Source of the DNA: JALEFZ01 sp964564415
Lineage (GTDB): Bacteria > Bacteroidota > Bacteroidia > J057
DNA: 64,000 bases
Direction of reading: 5' to 3'
Assembly (NCBI GenBank): GCA_964564415.1
Contig: CAZMAV010000018.1
Coordinates: forward strand, 24,449 to 88,448
A model generated the notes under the pieces. It saw nothing but the letters and a program-made list of their open reading frames with translations, searched no databases and was not told the DNA's origin. The position numbers and the translations under genes were made by a program. Within the stretch, counting starts at the first letter, position 1, and every line of letters starts with the position of its first letter. Positions 26,350 to 35,807 of this stretch are shown here, piece after piece.

Positions 26350-28005
26350 TTAGGATAATTGAAACTCGGCCATGGTCAGCATCGAACTCAGCAGGGCCTC
26401 TAGTTTGGTTCTCACAGATTTTTCCGCCATTTCGTCTTGAGGATTCTGAAGGTAAATCATGTATTCTTCTGTCCATTCGAAGTCCGGCAACCCTGGAATC
26501 AGGACATCCTTGAGGGCCTTCAACTGGGCCTCGGTCAGGGGCTGAGGAAAAAACCTCTCGGCCCATTCTCCTACCAGCACATTGGGCTCAAAGGGATCAC
26601 TTACCGTCGCCAGGAGTTCGAGGACATCTATCTCAAAGCGCTCCCCATCCTTTCTGTAGCCGCGGTTGACCCATTCCTCCAGAAAATTCATCCGGTTAGG
26701 GAGGGTCACCGAATTGATCCAAATCTTATGAAAAAGCGGCTCCTGGTAGTAGGCAGGCCAGCCGGCTACATCTGGTGGCTTGAGAAATTCCATTTGCATG
26801 TCCCTGGCCTTATTCATCAAGTGGTTCCAGATAGAATACCTCATGATGTATTCCGAAGACTTCGGCATGGGAAACTGGGTGAGTTTTATTGCGCCCACGA
26901 CCATGTCCAGGGGGTGCTTGATCAGACCTCCATGATTTTCCTGACGTAGAAAATGCTCACTCGCAAATAGCCTCCTCAGCACGCCTTCTACTTCGTAGTC
27001 CTCATCAAAAAGTTGCTGAGCCAGAGGCTCTATAATGTCCGACTCCACCTGATCTGTGATTTCGTAGTAGACAAACCATCGATACAGCTTCTTGACGATA
27101 TGACGTGCAGCCTGCTTTTTTTGAAAAATCATGTCGATCAGGACCTTATACTCTTCCTTCCCTTCATTTTTGATGACTTCTCCATCAAAGGCAGATGAAA
27201 ATTTCTTGTCGCCCGTCTCGTGCCTGTCTTCTCTAAATTCTGAGCTGGGCAGACCAGCTTCCTCGGCGTCGAGGCTGTCGTTCCAACCGGTCAGGCACTC
27301 CGCAGCGGCCAGTACGTCGGTCTCCGTAAAGTGGGTGTAGTTGCCCGTCCCAATGAGTGGACCCTTACCGATGGAAAATAGCTCAAACAACTCACGGGCG
27401 TAGTTCTCATTTGGCCTTCCCTTGACGTTTTTATCCCCATCGAGGTATTTGAGCATGGCGGACATGATGGTAATTTTTTCTACCAGGGTCTTGAAATTCC
27501 CCAAGGCATTCCGCCGAATTTCATCCAGGTACTGATAGGCATTTCTGGCCTCCCCTACCCGGTTGTGTTCTACTGCGAAGTGATTGTGCCAAAAGAGCAC
27601 CATGCTTTCGCGGAGATGAATGCCTTCCTCGATCATCAAGCCTACACTCCAGGCTCGCAGCGAACGAATCCGTCGTCCATTGTTGCCTCCATCGGCTACG
27701 GGAGCTGTAACCCAGACTTCTCCTTCACCAGCGTGCTTGTCATCGTCAAAATCATACATCACCGGAGGTTTGGGCAGGGCTCTGTTCCTGAAAAGGTGAT
27801 CCAGCGTACCTGGGAGGCCCCTTTCCTGAGCCTCACTGATCTCTTCGGGAGTGGGAGAAAAACAGCAGCGCCTGAGCAGGTGGGCAGCGGTGGCCCGATC
27901 CCATTCTCCGGCATAGGGACTAAGGTCTCCCGTAAGCACACGGATAGGTGCCTGTGCTTCCTTTGGCGCCATTGAAGAAAAGGAAAGAAAATTTCTTCGG
28001 TTCAT
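26350..28005 (-). CDS. DUF1800 domain protein
   Basis: This helical protein of about 551 residues is of the DUF1800 family, recognised by ATAAHLLRRCCFSPTPEEI near the N-terminus, MVLFWHNHFAVEHN, NENYARELFELFSIG and FLKPPDVAGWPAY. The start at MNRRNFLSF (28005) resembles the twin-arginine motif of its partner but lacks a clear hydrophobic stretch after it, so export is uncertain. The biochemical role is unknown. The gene precedes the DUF1501 gene on the same strand with 42 bp between them, the standard pair in Bacteroidota and Planctomycetota. Confidence 0.88.
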   Translation of the reverse strand: MNRRNFLSFSSMAPKEAQAPIRVLTGDLSPYAGEWDRATAAHLLRRCCFSPTPEEISEAQERGLPGTLDHLFRNRALPKPPVMYDFDDDKHAGEGEVWVTAPVADGGNNGRRIRSLRAWSVGLMIEEGIHLRESMVLFWHNHFAVEHNRVGEARNAYQYLDEIRRNALGNFKTLVEKITIMSAMLKYLDGDKNVKGRPNENYARELFELFSIGKGPLIGTGNYTHFTETDVLAAAECLTGWNDSLDAEEAGLPSSEFREDRHETGDKKFSSAFDGEVIKNEGKEEYKVLIDMIFQKKQAARHIVKKLYRWFVYYEITDQVESDIIEPLAQQLFDEDYEVEGVLRRLFASEHFLRQENHGGLIKHPLDMVVGAIKLTQFPMPKSSEYIMRYSIWNHLMNKARDMQMEFLKPPDVAGWPAYYQEPLFHKIWINSVTLPNRMNFLEEWVNRGYRKDGERFEIDVLELLATVSDPFEPNVLVGEWAERFFPQPLTEAQLKALKDVLIPGLPDFEWTEEYMIYLQNPQDEMAEKSVRTKLEALLSSMLTMAEFQLS

Positions 28006-28218
28006 AAACGCATCTCTTGAAAATGGATCAATATGAAGGCTGTATGCTTCTCCAAAGGCTACACACAGCACAATGAATCTTATCTGAACACAGCAAAAAG
28101 GTGGATCAGGAGGTAGAAATGCCGATTTTTTGGGGGTGGGATTCGATATTTAAACTAGCAAAAATTTTACCATAGTGGAAGTTCTTATCATTTTGTCGTA
28201 AATGGTAAGTTGTATTTT

Positions 28219-28914
28219 TTATCCTATACTGGCTTTATACTTGGCAAAATGGTCTTGCTTGGTTCGGTAAGATTGGCAAATTCCCTGTAAGCTACAGCTA
28301 GGACAGCTAGGCCGACTCCAGGTACAAACCTTCTGCCCGTGTTTGAAAAAAAGTTTGTGAAAATTTAGCAGTTCGTCTGCCTCCTTGGGAAGCATGCTTT
28401 TTAATAGGTCGTGAGCCTTGGCTTCAGAAACCTTGGTATCAATGATGCCCAGGCGCTGAGAAAGGCGATATATATGAGTATCTACGGGCAGGGCAGGCAG
28501 GCGAAACACAAAAAGTAAGAGAAAAGTAGCTGTTTTATGTCCTACTCCAGGCAAGCTTCTCAGCCATTTGCTGGCCTCGTCTACTTCCCAATCCTTTAAA
28601 AATGCTAGGTCAAAGTCTCCCCTTTCCTCTTGGATCTGCCGGAGGATGGCCTGAATCCGGGGAGCCTTTACTTCGGGATATTGGGAGGGTCGAATGGCTT
28701 CTACCAAAGCTTCGGTATTTCCCTCCATGATGGCCTCCCAAGAACCAAAGCGCTCCCACATGGCCTGAAAAGCAGCTCTCTCGTCCGCGTAAGTAGTACG
28801 CTGGGAAAGCACCGTAGAAATCAATTGCTCCAAAGGAGCCTTGGAAGAATAGCGAAGAAGGCGGCCATACTTCTTTTCCAGGATTGTTAGTGCTTCTTGG
28901 ATCAGGCTGGACAT
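28219..28914 (-). CDS. Endonuclease III-like DNA glycosylase
   Basis: The 231-residue HhH-GPD base-excision repair enzyme has a helix-hairpin-helix LPGVGHKTA carrying the catalytic Lys, the VDTH segment with the catalytic Asp, and a C-terminal [4Fe-4S] loop with four cysteines spaced C-x6-C-x2-C-x5-C, ending LQGIC. It cuts DNA at oxidised pyrimidines or at abasic sites. The N-terminal LSQRTTYADER replaces the usual LSAQTTD sequence of Nth, so substrate range may differ from the canonical enzyme. ATG at 28914 is preferred over TTG at 28920. It appears to be transcribed alone. Confidence 0.88.
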   Translation of the reverse strand: MSSLIQEALTILEKKYGRLLRYSSKAPLEQLISTVLSQRTTYADERAAFQAMWERFGSWEAIMEGNTEALVEAIRPSQYPEVKAPRIQAILRQIQEERGDFDLAFLKDWEVDEASKWLRSLPGVGHKTATFLLLFVFRLPALPVDTHIYRLSQRLGIIDTKVSEAKAHDLLKSMLPKEADELLNFHKLFFKHGQKVCTWSRPSCPSCSLQGICQSYRTKQDHFAKYKASIG

Positions 28915-28991
28915 AGGCAAGGGTTTTTAAAGCAAACCCCTCCGGTCCTATCCTTGTTTATTTCTGTTTGCTGAAACAACTCCATCTCACA

Positions 28992-31145
28992 TCAAGGTTC
29001 TACCACGTCCTCGCTCATGAGTTTTTGTAGAATATTTTTGGCGGCTTCAGGAATGACCGTACCAGGGCCGAAAACTCCTGCTACCCCTTCATTGAACAGA
29101 AAGGGATAATCCTGCTGAGGGATAACCCCTCCTGCAATGACCAGTATGTCTTCCCGGCCGATTTTTCTGAGTTCCCCGATCAGTTGGGGAACCAGGGTCT
29201 TATGACCGGCAGCGAGAGAAGACACTCCTACGATGTGAACATCATTTTCGGCGGCCTGACGGGCTACCTCGGAGGGCATCTGAAAGAGAGGCCCAATATC
29301 TACATCGAAGCCCAGGTCCGCAAAGGAGGTCGATATTACCTTAGCCCCCCGGTCGTGTCCATCCTGGCCCATCTTGGCCACCATGATCCTTGGGCGGCGG
29401 CCCTCCATGCGGGCAAATTCATCTGCCAGCTTTCTTACCTCCTCTATGCCAGTCTGGTTTTTGGATTCGTTGATATACACCCCACTTACTGAGCGCACTA
29501 CGGGAGTATAGCGTCCAAATACTTCTTCCATAGCAAGGGAAATTTCTCCCAGGGTAGCCCTGTGCTTGGCTGCTTCTACCGAAAGGGCCAGCAGGTTGCC
29601 TGATCCCGACTGGGCAGCATCTTTGATGGCTTGGAGGCTGCGGTTGACAGCTTCGTTGTCGCGGCTTTCCTTAATATCGCGAATCCGCTTAACCTGAGAT
29701 TCACGAACAGCGGCATTGTCGATCTCACGTATTTCAAACTTGCTATCGTCTTCTCCTTCCCTACGAAAACGGTTGACGCCCACAATGACATCCTCCCCAG
29801 AGTCGATCCGGGCTTGCTTGCGGGTAGCTGCCTCCTCGATGCGCATCTTAGGGATGCCCTGCTCAATCGCCTTGGCCATGCCCCCATAGGAATCGACTTC
29901 CTCGATTAGGGTCCAGGCCCTGTGAGCCAGTTCGTGGGTCAATCGCTCCACATAGTAAGAGCCTGCCCAGGGATCAACAGCCTGGGTGAACTTGGCTTCT
30001 TTCTGAAGGAATAACTGGGTGTTTCTGGCAATACGAGCCGAAAAATCAGTAGGGAGAGCTATAGCTTCGTCAAAAGAATTGGTATGCAAAGACTGGGTAT
30101 GGCCAAATACAGCTGCCATGGCCTCTATGCAGGTACGGGCCACATTGTTGAGAGGGTCCTGCTCAGTCAGGGACCACCCAGAGGTCTGACAATGGGTCCT
30201 GAGCGACATAGATTTTGGATTCTTAGGATCAAATTCCTTGATCATCTTGGCCCAAAGCATGCGTCCGGCTCGGAGTTTGGCGATTTCCATGAAGAAATTC
30301 ATCCCTATTCCCCAAAAGAAGGACAGACGAGGAGCAAAAGCATCCACATCCAGCCCCGCCTTCATCCCGGTTCTCACATATTCCAATCCATCCGCCAGGG
30401 TATAAGCCAACTCAAGGTCAGCCGTCGCTCCTGCCTCCTGCATGTGATAGCCGGAAATGGAAATAGAATTGAACCGGGGCATGTGCTCAGAAGTGTAGGT
30501 AAATATGTCTCCGATCAACTTCATGGATGGTTTTGGCGGATAGATGTAGGTATTCCGCACCATGAATTCCTTGAGAATATCATTTTGAATGGTGCCGGAA
30601 AGATCCTTTTGAGCCACTCCCTGCTCAAGGGCCGCTACAATATAGAAGGCCATCACAGGGATTACGGCGCCGTTCATGGTCATGGATACCGACATCTGAT
30701 CAAGGGGGATGCGGTCGAAGAGGATTTTCATGTCCTCTACCGTATCTATGGCTACACCGGCCTTTCCCACATCGCCCAGCACCCGTTCGTGATCGGAATC
30801 GTAGCCTCTGTGGGTAGCAAGGTCAAAGGCTACCGACAGGCCTTTCTGACCTGCAGCCAGATTTTTACGGTAAAATTCATTTGAAGCCTGAGCCGTAGAA
30901 AATCCCGCATACTGGCGTATGGTCCAGGGTCGGCTGGCATACATGGTGCTGTAAGGCCCCCGCAAAAAGGGAGGGAGACCCGCCGCAAAATCCAGATGCT
31001 CCAATCCTTCCAGGTCAGAGGCGGTATACAAGTTTTTGATAGTTATCTTCTCAGGACTCTCCCAACTCGGAGAAGAGGCTTCTCCAGGTGAAAGGGTCAC
31101 TTTTTTCCCAAAGTCGTAGGGTATCTTAGAAAAATCTGGACGCAT
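28992..31145 (-). CDS. scpA: Methylmalonyl-CoA mutase, large subunit
   Basis: The 717-residue adenosylcobalamin enzyme interconverts methylmalonyl-CoA and succinyl-CoA. The N-terminal TIM barrel carries RPWTIRQYAGFSTAQ and NTYIYPPKPSMK-type substrate-binding segments. The C-terminal cobalamin domain (about residues 580-710) has the D-x-H-x-x-G motif in GQDGHDRGAKV, supplying the axial His, then GVSSLAAGH and the GGVIP loop. The length is that of the catalytic large chain. The small subunit gene and the MeaB chaperone are not in this window. It serves propionate metabolism or succinate formation and links to the succinyl-CoA synthetase alpha gene at 35.8 kb. Confidence 0.95.
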   Translation of the reverse strand: MRPDFSKIPYDFGKKVTLSPGEASSPSWESPEKITIKNLYTASDLEGLEHLDFAAGLPPFLRGPYSTMYASRPWTIRQYAGFSTAQASNEFYRKNLAAGQKGLSVAFDLATHRGYDSDHERVLGDVGKAGVAIDTVEDMKILFDRIPLDQMSVSMTMNGAVIPVMAFYIVAALEQGVAQKDLSGTIQNDILKEFMVRNTYIYPPKPSMKLIGDIFTYTSEHMPRFNSISISGYHMQEAGATADLELAYTLADGLEYVRTGMKAGLDVDAFAPRLSFFWGIGMNFFMEIAKLRAGRMLWAKMIKEFDPKNPKSMSLRTHCQTSGWSLTEQDPLNNVARTCIEAMAAVFGHTQSLHTNSFDEAIALPTDFSARIARNTQLFLQKEAKFTQAVDPWAGSYYVERLTHELAHRAWTLIEEVDSYGGMAKAIEQGIPKMRIEEAATRKQARIDSGEDVIVGVNRFRREGEDDSKFEIREIDNAAVRESQVKRIRDIKESRDNEAVNRSLQAIKDAAQSGSGNLLALSVEAAKHRATLGEISLAMEEVFGRYTPVVRSVSGVYINESKNQTGIEEVRKLADEFARMEGRRPRIMVAKMGQDGHDRGAKVISTSFADLGFDVDIGPLFQMPSEVARQAAENDVHIVGVSSLAAGHKTLVPQLIGELRKIGREDILVIAGGVIPQQDYPFLFNEGVAGVFGPGTVIPEAAKNILQKLMSEDVVEP

Positions 31146-31292
31146 AGGTAAAAGTTAGCAAATCCCTATTGAAAGCCCTAATAAAAGAATTATAGGGGAG
31201 TATTGCGAAGATATTCGACAGGATGAAATCAGGTATTTCTCATTCATTTGAAAAGGGGTCAGATTTACCTGTTAGCGTGAGAAGAGCAAGAA

Positions 31293-31775
31293 TCAATACT
31301 TCAACTCATGGACGTAGTCGATGATCTCGTCCGGGATGAGCCCCCGTACGTGCCCTTTGTATTTGATTACCTCCCTGACGATGGTAGAGGATATCATAGC
31401 TGTCTTAGGGCTGGACAAAAGATGAACTACTTCGAGTTCGGGGGCCATGTGCTTATTGATGAGTTCTATGGGCTGTTCGTAGGTCAGGTCTTGGGGATTG
31501 CGAAGGCCTCGGAGGATAAACTTGGCCTCTTGTTCCCGAGCAAATTCAATGGTAAGGCCGGTGTAGTGTCTCACGTGGATATTGGGGTAGGAGGCAAAGC
31601 AGGCTTCCAGCATGCTCTTGCGCTCTTCCAGGGAGAAGAAGTAGGTCTTGGCACTGTTGAGGCCTACAGCGACAACGATCTCGTCGAAGAGGGCCCGTCC
31701 ACGGAGGATAATTTCTGTGTGCCCCAAAGTGATGGGATCGAAAGAGCCAGGGAAAATAGCTTTGCGCATGGGCAT
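31293..31775 (-). CDS. coaD: Phosphopantetheine adenylyltransferase
   Basis: This 160-residue nucleotidyltransferase carries out the penultimate step of coenzyme A synthesis, joining 4'-phosphopantetheine to ATP. The signature is FPGSFDPITLGH near the N-terminus (TxGH), with FILRGLRNPQDL in the middle and the ISSTIVRE motif that binds the nucleotide near the C-terminus. Length is normal. Two ATG codons, 31775 and 31769, are possible. It is the last gene of the DUF3822-rsmD-coaD cluster, a conserved neighbourhood in Bacteroidota. Confidence 0.96.
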   Translation of the reverse strand: MPMRKAIFPGSFDPITLGHTEIILRGRALFDEIVVAVGLNSAKTYFFSLEERKSMLEACFASYPNIHVRHYTGLTIEFAREQEAKFILRGLRNPQDLTYEQPIELINKHMAPELEVVHLLSSPKTAMISSTIVREVIKYKGHVRGLIPDEIIDYVHELKY

Positions 31776-31849
31776 CGGTCCTTTGAAGTTATGGCTAAGC
31801 TAATAAGAATCAATAAGGATAGCCCTAATCCTGTAGGATTTTATCCCAG

Positions 31850-32386
31850 TTAGGGCAAAGAAAAAAAACTCAAACTGGAGCTCCCATATTTTTTTACCCG
31901 CTCAAACCCCTTCATAGAAGAGAAGTCTCGCTGACTGAGATGCTCCAAAATCAGCATCCCATCTTTACTTAACAGGGGTTTGTTCAGGATAAGTCTAATC
32001 ATATCCTCCTGGCCTGACATCGCATAAGGGGGGTCCATAAAAATAAGATCAAAGGTCTCGGTACAGGAATTCAGAAATTTTCCTACCTCGGATCGGGTCA
32101 AGCGTATGCCTGTATCGCCAAGGCTTTGCATGGCCTTTTTGATAGCTTCTATGCATTTCCTTTCTTGATCTACTGCCCAGATCTCCTCCGCACCGCGACT
32201 CAGGCATTCCAGGCTGATATTTCCCGTCCCGGCAAATAAATCCAGAACACGGGTTTCCTCCCAATCTATCCGGTGCTGCAGAATATTAAACAAGGCTTCC
32301 TTGGTTTTATCGGTGGTAGGCCGCAGGGGTAGACCCTTGGGAACCTGAATGACTCTCCCTCCAAATTTTCCTCCTATGATGCGCAT
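31850..32386 (-). CDS. rsmD: 16S rRNA (guanine-966-N2)-methyltransferase RsmD
   Basis: This SAM-dependent methyltransferase of 178 residues starts MRIIGGKFGGRVI. It has the characteristic LRPTTDKTKEALFNIL helix, motif I VLDLFAGTGNISLE and the catalytic DPPY motif in FMDPPYAM, which positions the exocyclic amine of the target guanine. It methylates G966 of 16S rRNA. ATG at 32386 is chosen over TTG at 32395 because the MRIIGG start is conserved in the family. It lies 18 bp after the DUF3822 gene and 74 bp before coaD on the same strand. Confidence 0.94.
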   Translation of the reverse strand: MRIIGGKFGGRVIQVPKGLPLRPTTDKTKEALFNILQHRIDWEETRVLDLFAGTGNISLECLSRGAEEIWAVDQERKCIEAIKKAMQSLGDTGIRLTRSEVGKFLNSCTETFDLIFMDPPYAMSGQEDMIRLILNKPLLSKDGMLILEHLSQRDFSSMKGFERVKKYGSSSLSFFSLP

Positions 32387-32404
32387 GTAGCTCAAAAATT
32401 AGTA

Positions 32405-33280
32405 TCAAAGGACCAAATAACGCCAGACTGTCAGATCTCGCCCCCATTCTCCGTCCATATTTGGTACCTGTGGAAGTTCCGCACCTGACCAGGTAATTCC
32501 ATAGGCCTCCCAGTCGATGAGGTGATTCGTGATGCCCGGATGCTCCCCCATGTGATAGGCTTTGAGGGGAGTCCGTGATAGACCCGCCGATTGTCTCGCC
32601 AAGCTGAGGAAGTAAAGGACATCCGCAGCAGTCCTGCAGGTAAACATATTGGCAAAGAGCAGACTGGCATCTTGAAAAAGGGCCAGCATCATCCATTCTC
32701 CTACAAATAATGCAAAAGCTTCCACTCCCTTACTGCTTTGTCGCTGCCCCAAGGACAAAAGAATAGAGGCAGGATGGAGAAACTCGTAATCCCTGATGTA
32801 ATGGTCCAAAATGTGCCTCAGCTCGGGTTGAAAAATACTGAGCAGGTGAGCCTCCAAAAAGGGCAATTCGTAGCTGTAAACCTCATCGGGAAAAAGCTGG
32901 GAATCGAGAAGGAGGCGACCCATTGCGGCAACCTGTTTAGGCTCGTACCAGGGATTGGGGACCAGGACAAAGGCAGCCTTAAGTTGATATACCTGCACCT
33001 CCACAAAGCTATCCCCAAGTAGCTTTTCCTGCTCAAACAAGAACCTCAAAAACATCTCATCGCTGAGCAAACCCGTACTTTCAAAGCTCTTGGCCTTGAT
33101 CCAAGCACCCCGAGGTGTATGCAAAACATATCGCAACCGCCCTGGTTCTATGAATATGATAAGGCGATAAGTGGATTTGATCTCTTCTTCCAAAGCTTGG
33201 TCTACCAAGACCTCTGTCAGGTAGGGTCCTCTGGGTTCGGATGAATCCTCGATCCAAATATGCTGGGTAGGAATTGACAC
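32405..33280 (-). CDS. DUF3822 family protein
   Basis: The 291-residue cytosolic protein has no signal peptide. Its two halves both look like the actin/ASKHA-like ribonuclease H fold (YRLIIFIEPGRLRYVLHT in the first, VEAFALFVGEWMMLALF in the second). I assign it to DUF3822 mainly because a protein of this size and style immediately precedes rsmD in many Bacteroidota. No biochemical function is known. It is the first gene of the rsmD-coaD cluster. Confidence 0.7.
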   Translation of the reverse strand: MSIPTQHIWIEDSSEPRGPYLTEVLVDQALEEEIKSTYRLIIFIEPGRLRYVLHTPRGAWIKAKSFESTGLLSDEMFLRFLFEQEKLLGDSFVEVQVYQLKAAFVLVPNPWYEPKQVAAMGRLLLDSQLFPDEVYSYELPFLEAHLLSIFQPELRHILDHYIRDYEFLHPASILLSLGQRQSSKGVEAFALFVGEWMMLALFQDASLLFANMFTCRTAADVLYFLSLARQSAGLSRTPLKAYHMGEHPGITNHLIDWEAYGITWSGAELPQVPNMDGEWGRDLTVWRYLVL

Positions 33281-33430
33281 AAAAGATAAATTCTCGTCTA
33301 TGAATTGACACTAGCAAAACACGGCTTTTGTCAGGAATTTATCAAATCCCTTACATTCTGCCTTCTGACCCAACAGTTAAAACAACTTTTTCGTAAATTA
33401 AAATTAAGATTACGTGCAAAACCGACAATA

Positions 33431-34126
33431 ATGAAAAAATTAGGAATTACTTTTTTGTTGTTCTTGGGAATTTTATCGCAGCAGGCGATGGCTCAGGCTA
33501 CCGAAAATAAATTTATCCTTGCAGACCGGGTAGTTCCTCACCTGGGGTTTGTACAGATGTTTCCCACCATTACCGTAAATGAAGAAAATGGCTTCATCGA
33601 AGACATCTTCATCAACAGTGGTACGGTAAACTTTTACAACTTTCACGTAGGAGCCTACACCGTCCTTACCCACCACAAAGACATTGTAAGTGTGGGAATT
33701 GACAATAGCCTTCAATTTGGAATCAGGCCTAACTTTAACAACACTGATATTCCTACAGGCTATAATATCCAGGTTCCAATCTTTGCGATGGCCCGTGTAG
33801 GAGCAGGGGCAACACCGTATAATCAACAAAGAATAGGACTTGGAGTAGGTATAGGTGCTTCTATCAACCACATGCGCTTTACCATGCTTCGACCCAATGA
33901 AAATCCCAATATTCAATCACTGGCAGTAGTCAGGACTACTACTTATGCTAATCCTGCTGCCGTCGTGGAGATTTCCTACGGCAACCTCATCGGCCGTCTT
34001 CAGTTGGGACTAGGAGCGGTGAGAACAGGAGCTACCGACGAGGTTCTGACCACGAATCCCAATGTCATCGACGAAGTCGAAGCCATCCATGGCATGTTTG
34101 GATATGGATTGATCTATCGATTCTAG
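33431..34126 (+). CDS. Small secreted or outer-membrane beta-rich protein
   Basis: The start is placed at MKKLGITFLLFLG because the signal peptide (cleavage near QAMAQA) begins there. The mature part of about 210 residues is made of alternating-residue beta-strands rich in Gly and aromatic residues and ends in IHGMFGYGLIYRF. A terminal aromatic residue is the usual mark of outer-membrane barrels inserted by the BAM complex. An eight- to ten-stranded barrel would fit. No family is recognised. It is transcribed alone, divergently from the DUF3822 gene. Confidence 0.6.
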   Translation: MKKLGITFLLFLGILSQQAMAQATENKFILADRVVPHLGFVQMFPTITVNEENGFIEDIFINSGTVNFYNFHVGAYTVLTHHKDIVSVGIDNSLQFGIRPNFNNTDIPTGYNIQVPIFAMARVGAGATPYNQQRIGLGVGIGASINHMRFTMLRPNENPNIQSLAVVRTTTYANPAAVVEISYGNLIGRLQLGLGAVRTGATDEVLTTNPNVIDEVEAIHGMFGYGLIYRF

Positions 34127-34133
34127 AAAAAAT

Positions 34134-34163
34134 ATTAAAACCTAAGAGGTGTTTGGTTTTAAT
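34134..34163 (+). terminator. Stem-loop after the beta-barrel gene
   Basis: A perfect 9-bp stem ATTAAAACC/GGTTTTAAT with a 12-nt loop begins 7 bp past the stop codon. It lacks a real U-run, so it may be a weak terminator or an mRNA-stabilising hairpin. The rest of 34164-34339 shows no gene. Confidence 0.4.
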
Positions 34164-34339
34164 GTCCGTGCTTATCAGGATCGAATGGTACACGCCCTGC
34201 TGTGCTTATCATGAATAACTTGTTTTAAGCCTCAAGTGGTATTTGCCTTATCCCCAAAATATAACCCGAGCTTTTCGAAAGACAACCATTATCGGAAAAA
34301 GATAAATCTCAAACAGCCTCTCAACTTAAAAAAATCTTC

Positions 34340-34382
34340 AAAGCTGCTTATGGGTCGCGGCCTGTAAGCAGCTTTGTTTTTT
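34340..34382 (+). terminator. Intrinsic terminator directly ahead of hemG
   Basis: An 11-bp perfect stem AAAGCTGCTTA/TAAGCAGCTTT with a 14-nt loop is followed by GTTTTTT. It sits only 25 bp before the protoporphyrinogen oxidase ATG and more than 200 bp from the preceding gene. It could therefore end a small transcript from the gap or act as a conditional terminator in the hemG leader. Confidence 0.75.
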
Positions 34383-34407
34383 GCCTACAAAGTCAGAATT
34401 TGCCCTT

Positions 34408-35739
34408 ATGATTCATATAATCGGCGCAGGAATTACCGGTTTGGTAACGGCTGCCTATCTCAAAAAGGCTGGACACAAAGTACAGGTCTATGACAGCAAA
34501 TCAGAGGTGGGGGGCAACATAAAATCGCTTCACACAGGTAGATATCTTTTGGAGCTGGGGCCTAATTCCCTGGTTCTCAACGACGACCTATATGCATTTT
34601 TAGAGGAGTGGAAGTTGGACAAGCACATCCTCATGGCCAATCCCAAGGCCAAATACAGATTTATCCTTAAAAACGGGCGCTACCGCAAACTACCTACCGG
34701 ACCGGCCTCCCTGCTTCGCAGCAGAACTTTCAGCACCCGGGCCAAAAAGCAATTGCTCAAGGAGCGTAGGCTTCCTCCTCAGTTTGAGGTCGGAGATACG
34801 GTGGATAGTTTTTTTCGAAAGAGGCTGGGCGACGAATGGACCGATTATGTAGTCCACCCTTTCATATCCGGGGTCTTTGCCGGCAATCCCAAAGAGTTAC
34901 TGATCGACAACTCCTTTCCACGCATCATCGAGATGGAGCAAAACCATGGTTCCCTGCTCAAAGGTATGATGGCCAATAGAAAAAAACAGGTACACCGGGG
35001 GACCATATCCCTGGCGGGAGGCCTTCAACTGCTCCCAAAGACCCTGGCTGACTACCTCAATGTAGACATTCACCTGGACCACCCCTTATTGGCTATCAGA
35101 AAGAACATGATGGAGGGCTATACCCTTCAATTTAAGCAAAAGGAAATCCAGGTCTCTACCATTGTTCTGGCCATTCCGGCCTATCAGGTGGGGCGGCTAC
35201 TCAAGGACATGGCTCCCGGTATTCACTCAGAAATGGTAGAAGTAGAATATCCTCCTGTTTCCATGATTTACACCGTTTACAAAAGAAAGGCTTTGGGGCA
35301 TCGATTGGACGGTTTTGGAGCGCTTCACAATCATTTGGAAGAATGCTTCAGCCTGGGCTCCATATTCAGCAGCAGTGTTTTTCCGGGCCGCTGTCCCAAT
35401 GATGAGGTCCTTCTGACTACCTTTGTAGGGGGAGATATGTATCCTGAAAGAGCCAGGCTTTCTGACGAAGAACTAAAGAAGGGGGTGGATGCGGAGCTAA
35501 AATCTCTCTTAGGAGCCAAGGCGGAACCTGTATTTCAGCAGGTACAACGCTGGCCCAGAGCTATTCCCCAATACAAACCCAGCGCCCTTGCCGCACAGCG
35601 AGAAGTCAGTGCCCTTGAAAATAAAGGAATCTACCTCGGCGGCAACTGGGTAGGAGGCATTTCGGTGTCCAATTGTATCGAAAACGGGAAAGAGCTCGCC
35701 CGTAAAATCGCAGGACAGAGAGAATTTATCAGAAGATGA
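34408..35739 (+). CDS. hemG: Protoporphyrinogen oxidase (oxygen-dependent, HemY type)
   Basis: The 443-residue flavoprotein starts MIHIIGAGITGLVTAAYL, a GxGxxG FAD-binding loop. The YDSKSEVGGNIKS segment and the C-terminal FAD contact GIYLGGNWVGGISVSNCIENG are diagnostic of the HemG/HemY protoporphyrinogen oxidases. These form protoporphyrin IX in heme synthesis with O2 as acceptor. The substrate-binding region FISGVFAGNPKELLI is also present. ATG at 34408 is preferred over TTG at 34381, which lies in the terminator T-run. Other heme genes are not in this window. The enzyme is cytosolic or peripheral at the inner membrane. Confidence 0.92.
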   Translation: MIHIIGAGITGLVTAAYLKKAGHKVQVYDSKSEVGGNIKSLHTGRYLLELGPNSLVLNDDLYAFLEEWKLDKHILMANPKAKYRFILKNGRYRKLPTGPASLLRSRTFSTRAKKQLLKERRLPPQFEVGDTVDSFFRKRLGDEWTDYVVHPFISGVFAGNPKELLIDNSFPRIIEMEQNHGSLLKGMMANRKKQVHRGTISLAGGLQLLPKTLADYLNVDIHLDHPLLAIRKNMMEGYTLQFKQKEIQVSTIVLAIPAYQVGRLLKDMAPGIHSEMVEVEYPPVSMIYTVYKRKALGHRLDGFGALHNHLEECFSLGSIFSSSVFPGRCPNDEVLLTTFVGGDMYPERARLSDEELKKGVDAELKSLLGAKAEPVFQQVQRWPRAIPQYKPSALAAQREVSALENKGIYLGGNWVGGISVSNCIENGKELARKIAGQREFIRR

Positions 35740-35807
35740 GGTTTAAGTTGGCGAATAGAAGGCTGGCACTTATCTTAGCGTCAACACACGCATTAAATAA
35801 ATCTCAC

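Noticed and set aside
30084..30884. + strand frame of 266 codons
   Set aside because: It is antisense to methylmalonyl-CoA mutase and follows from that gene's codon bias.
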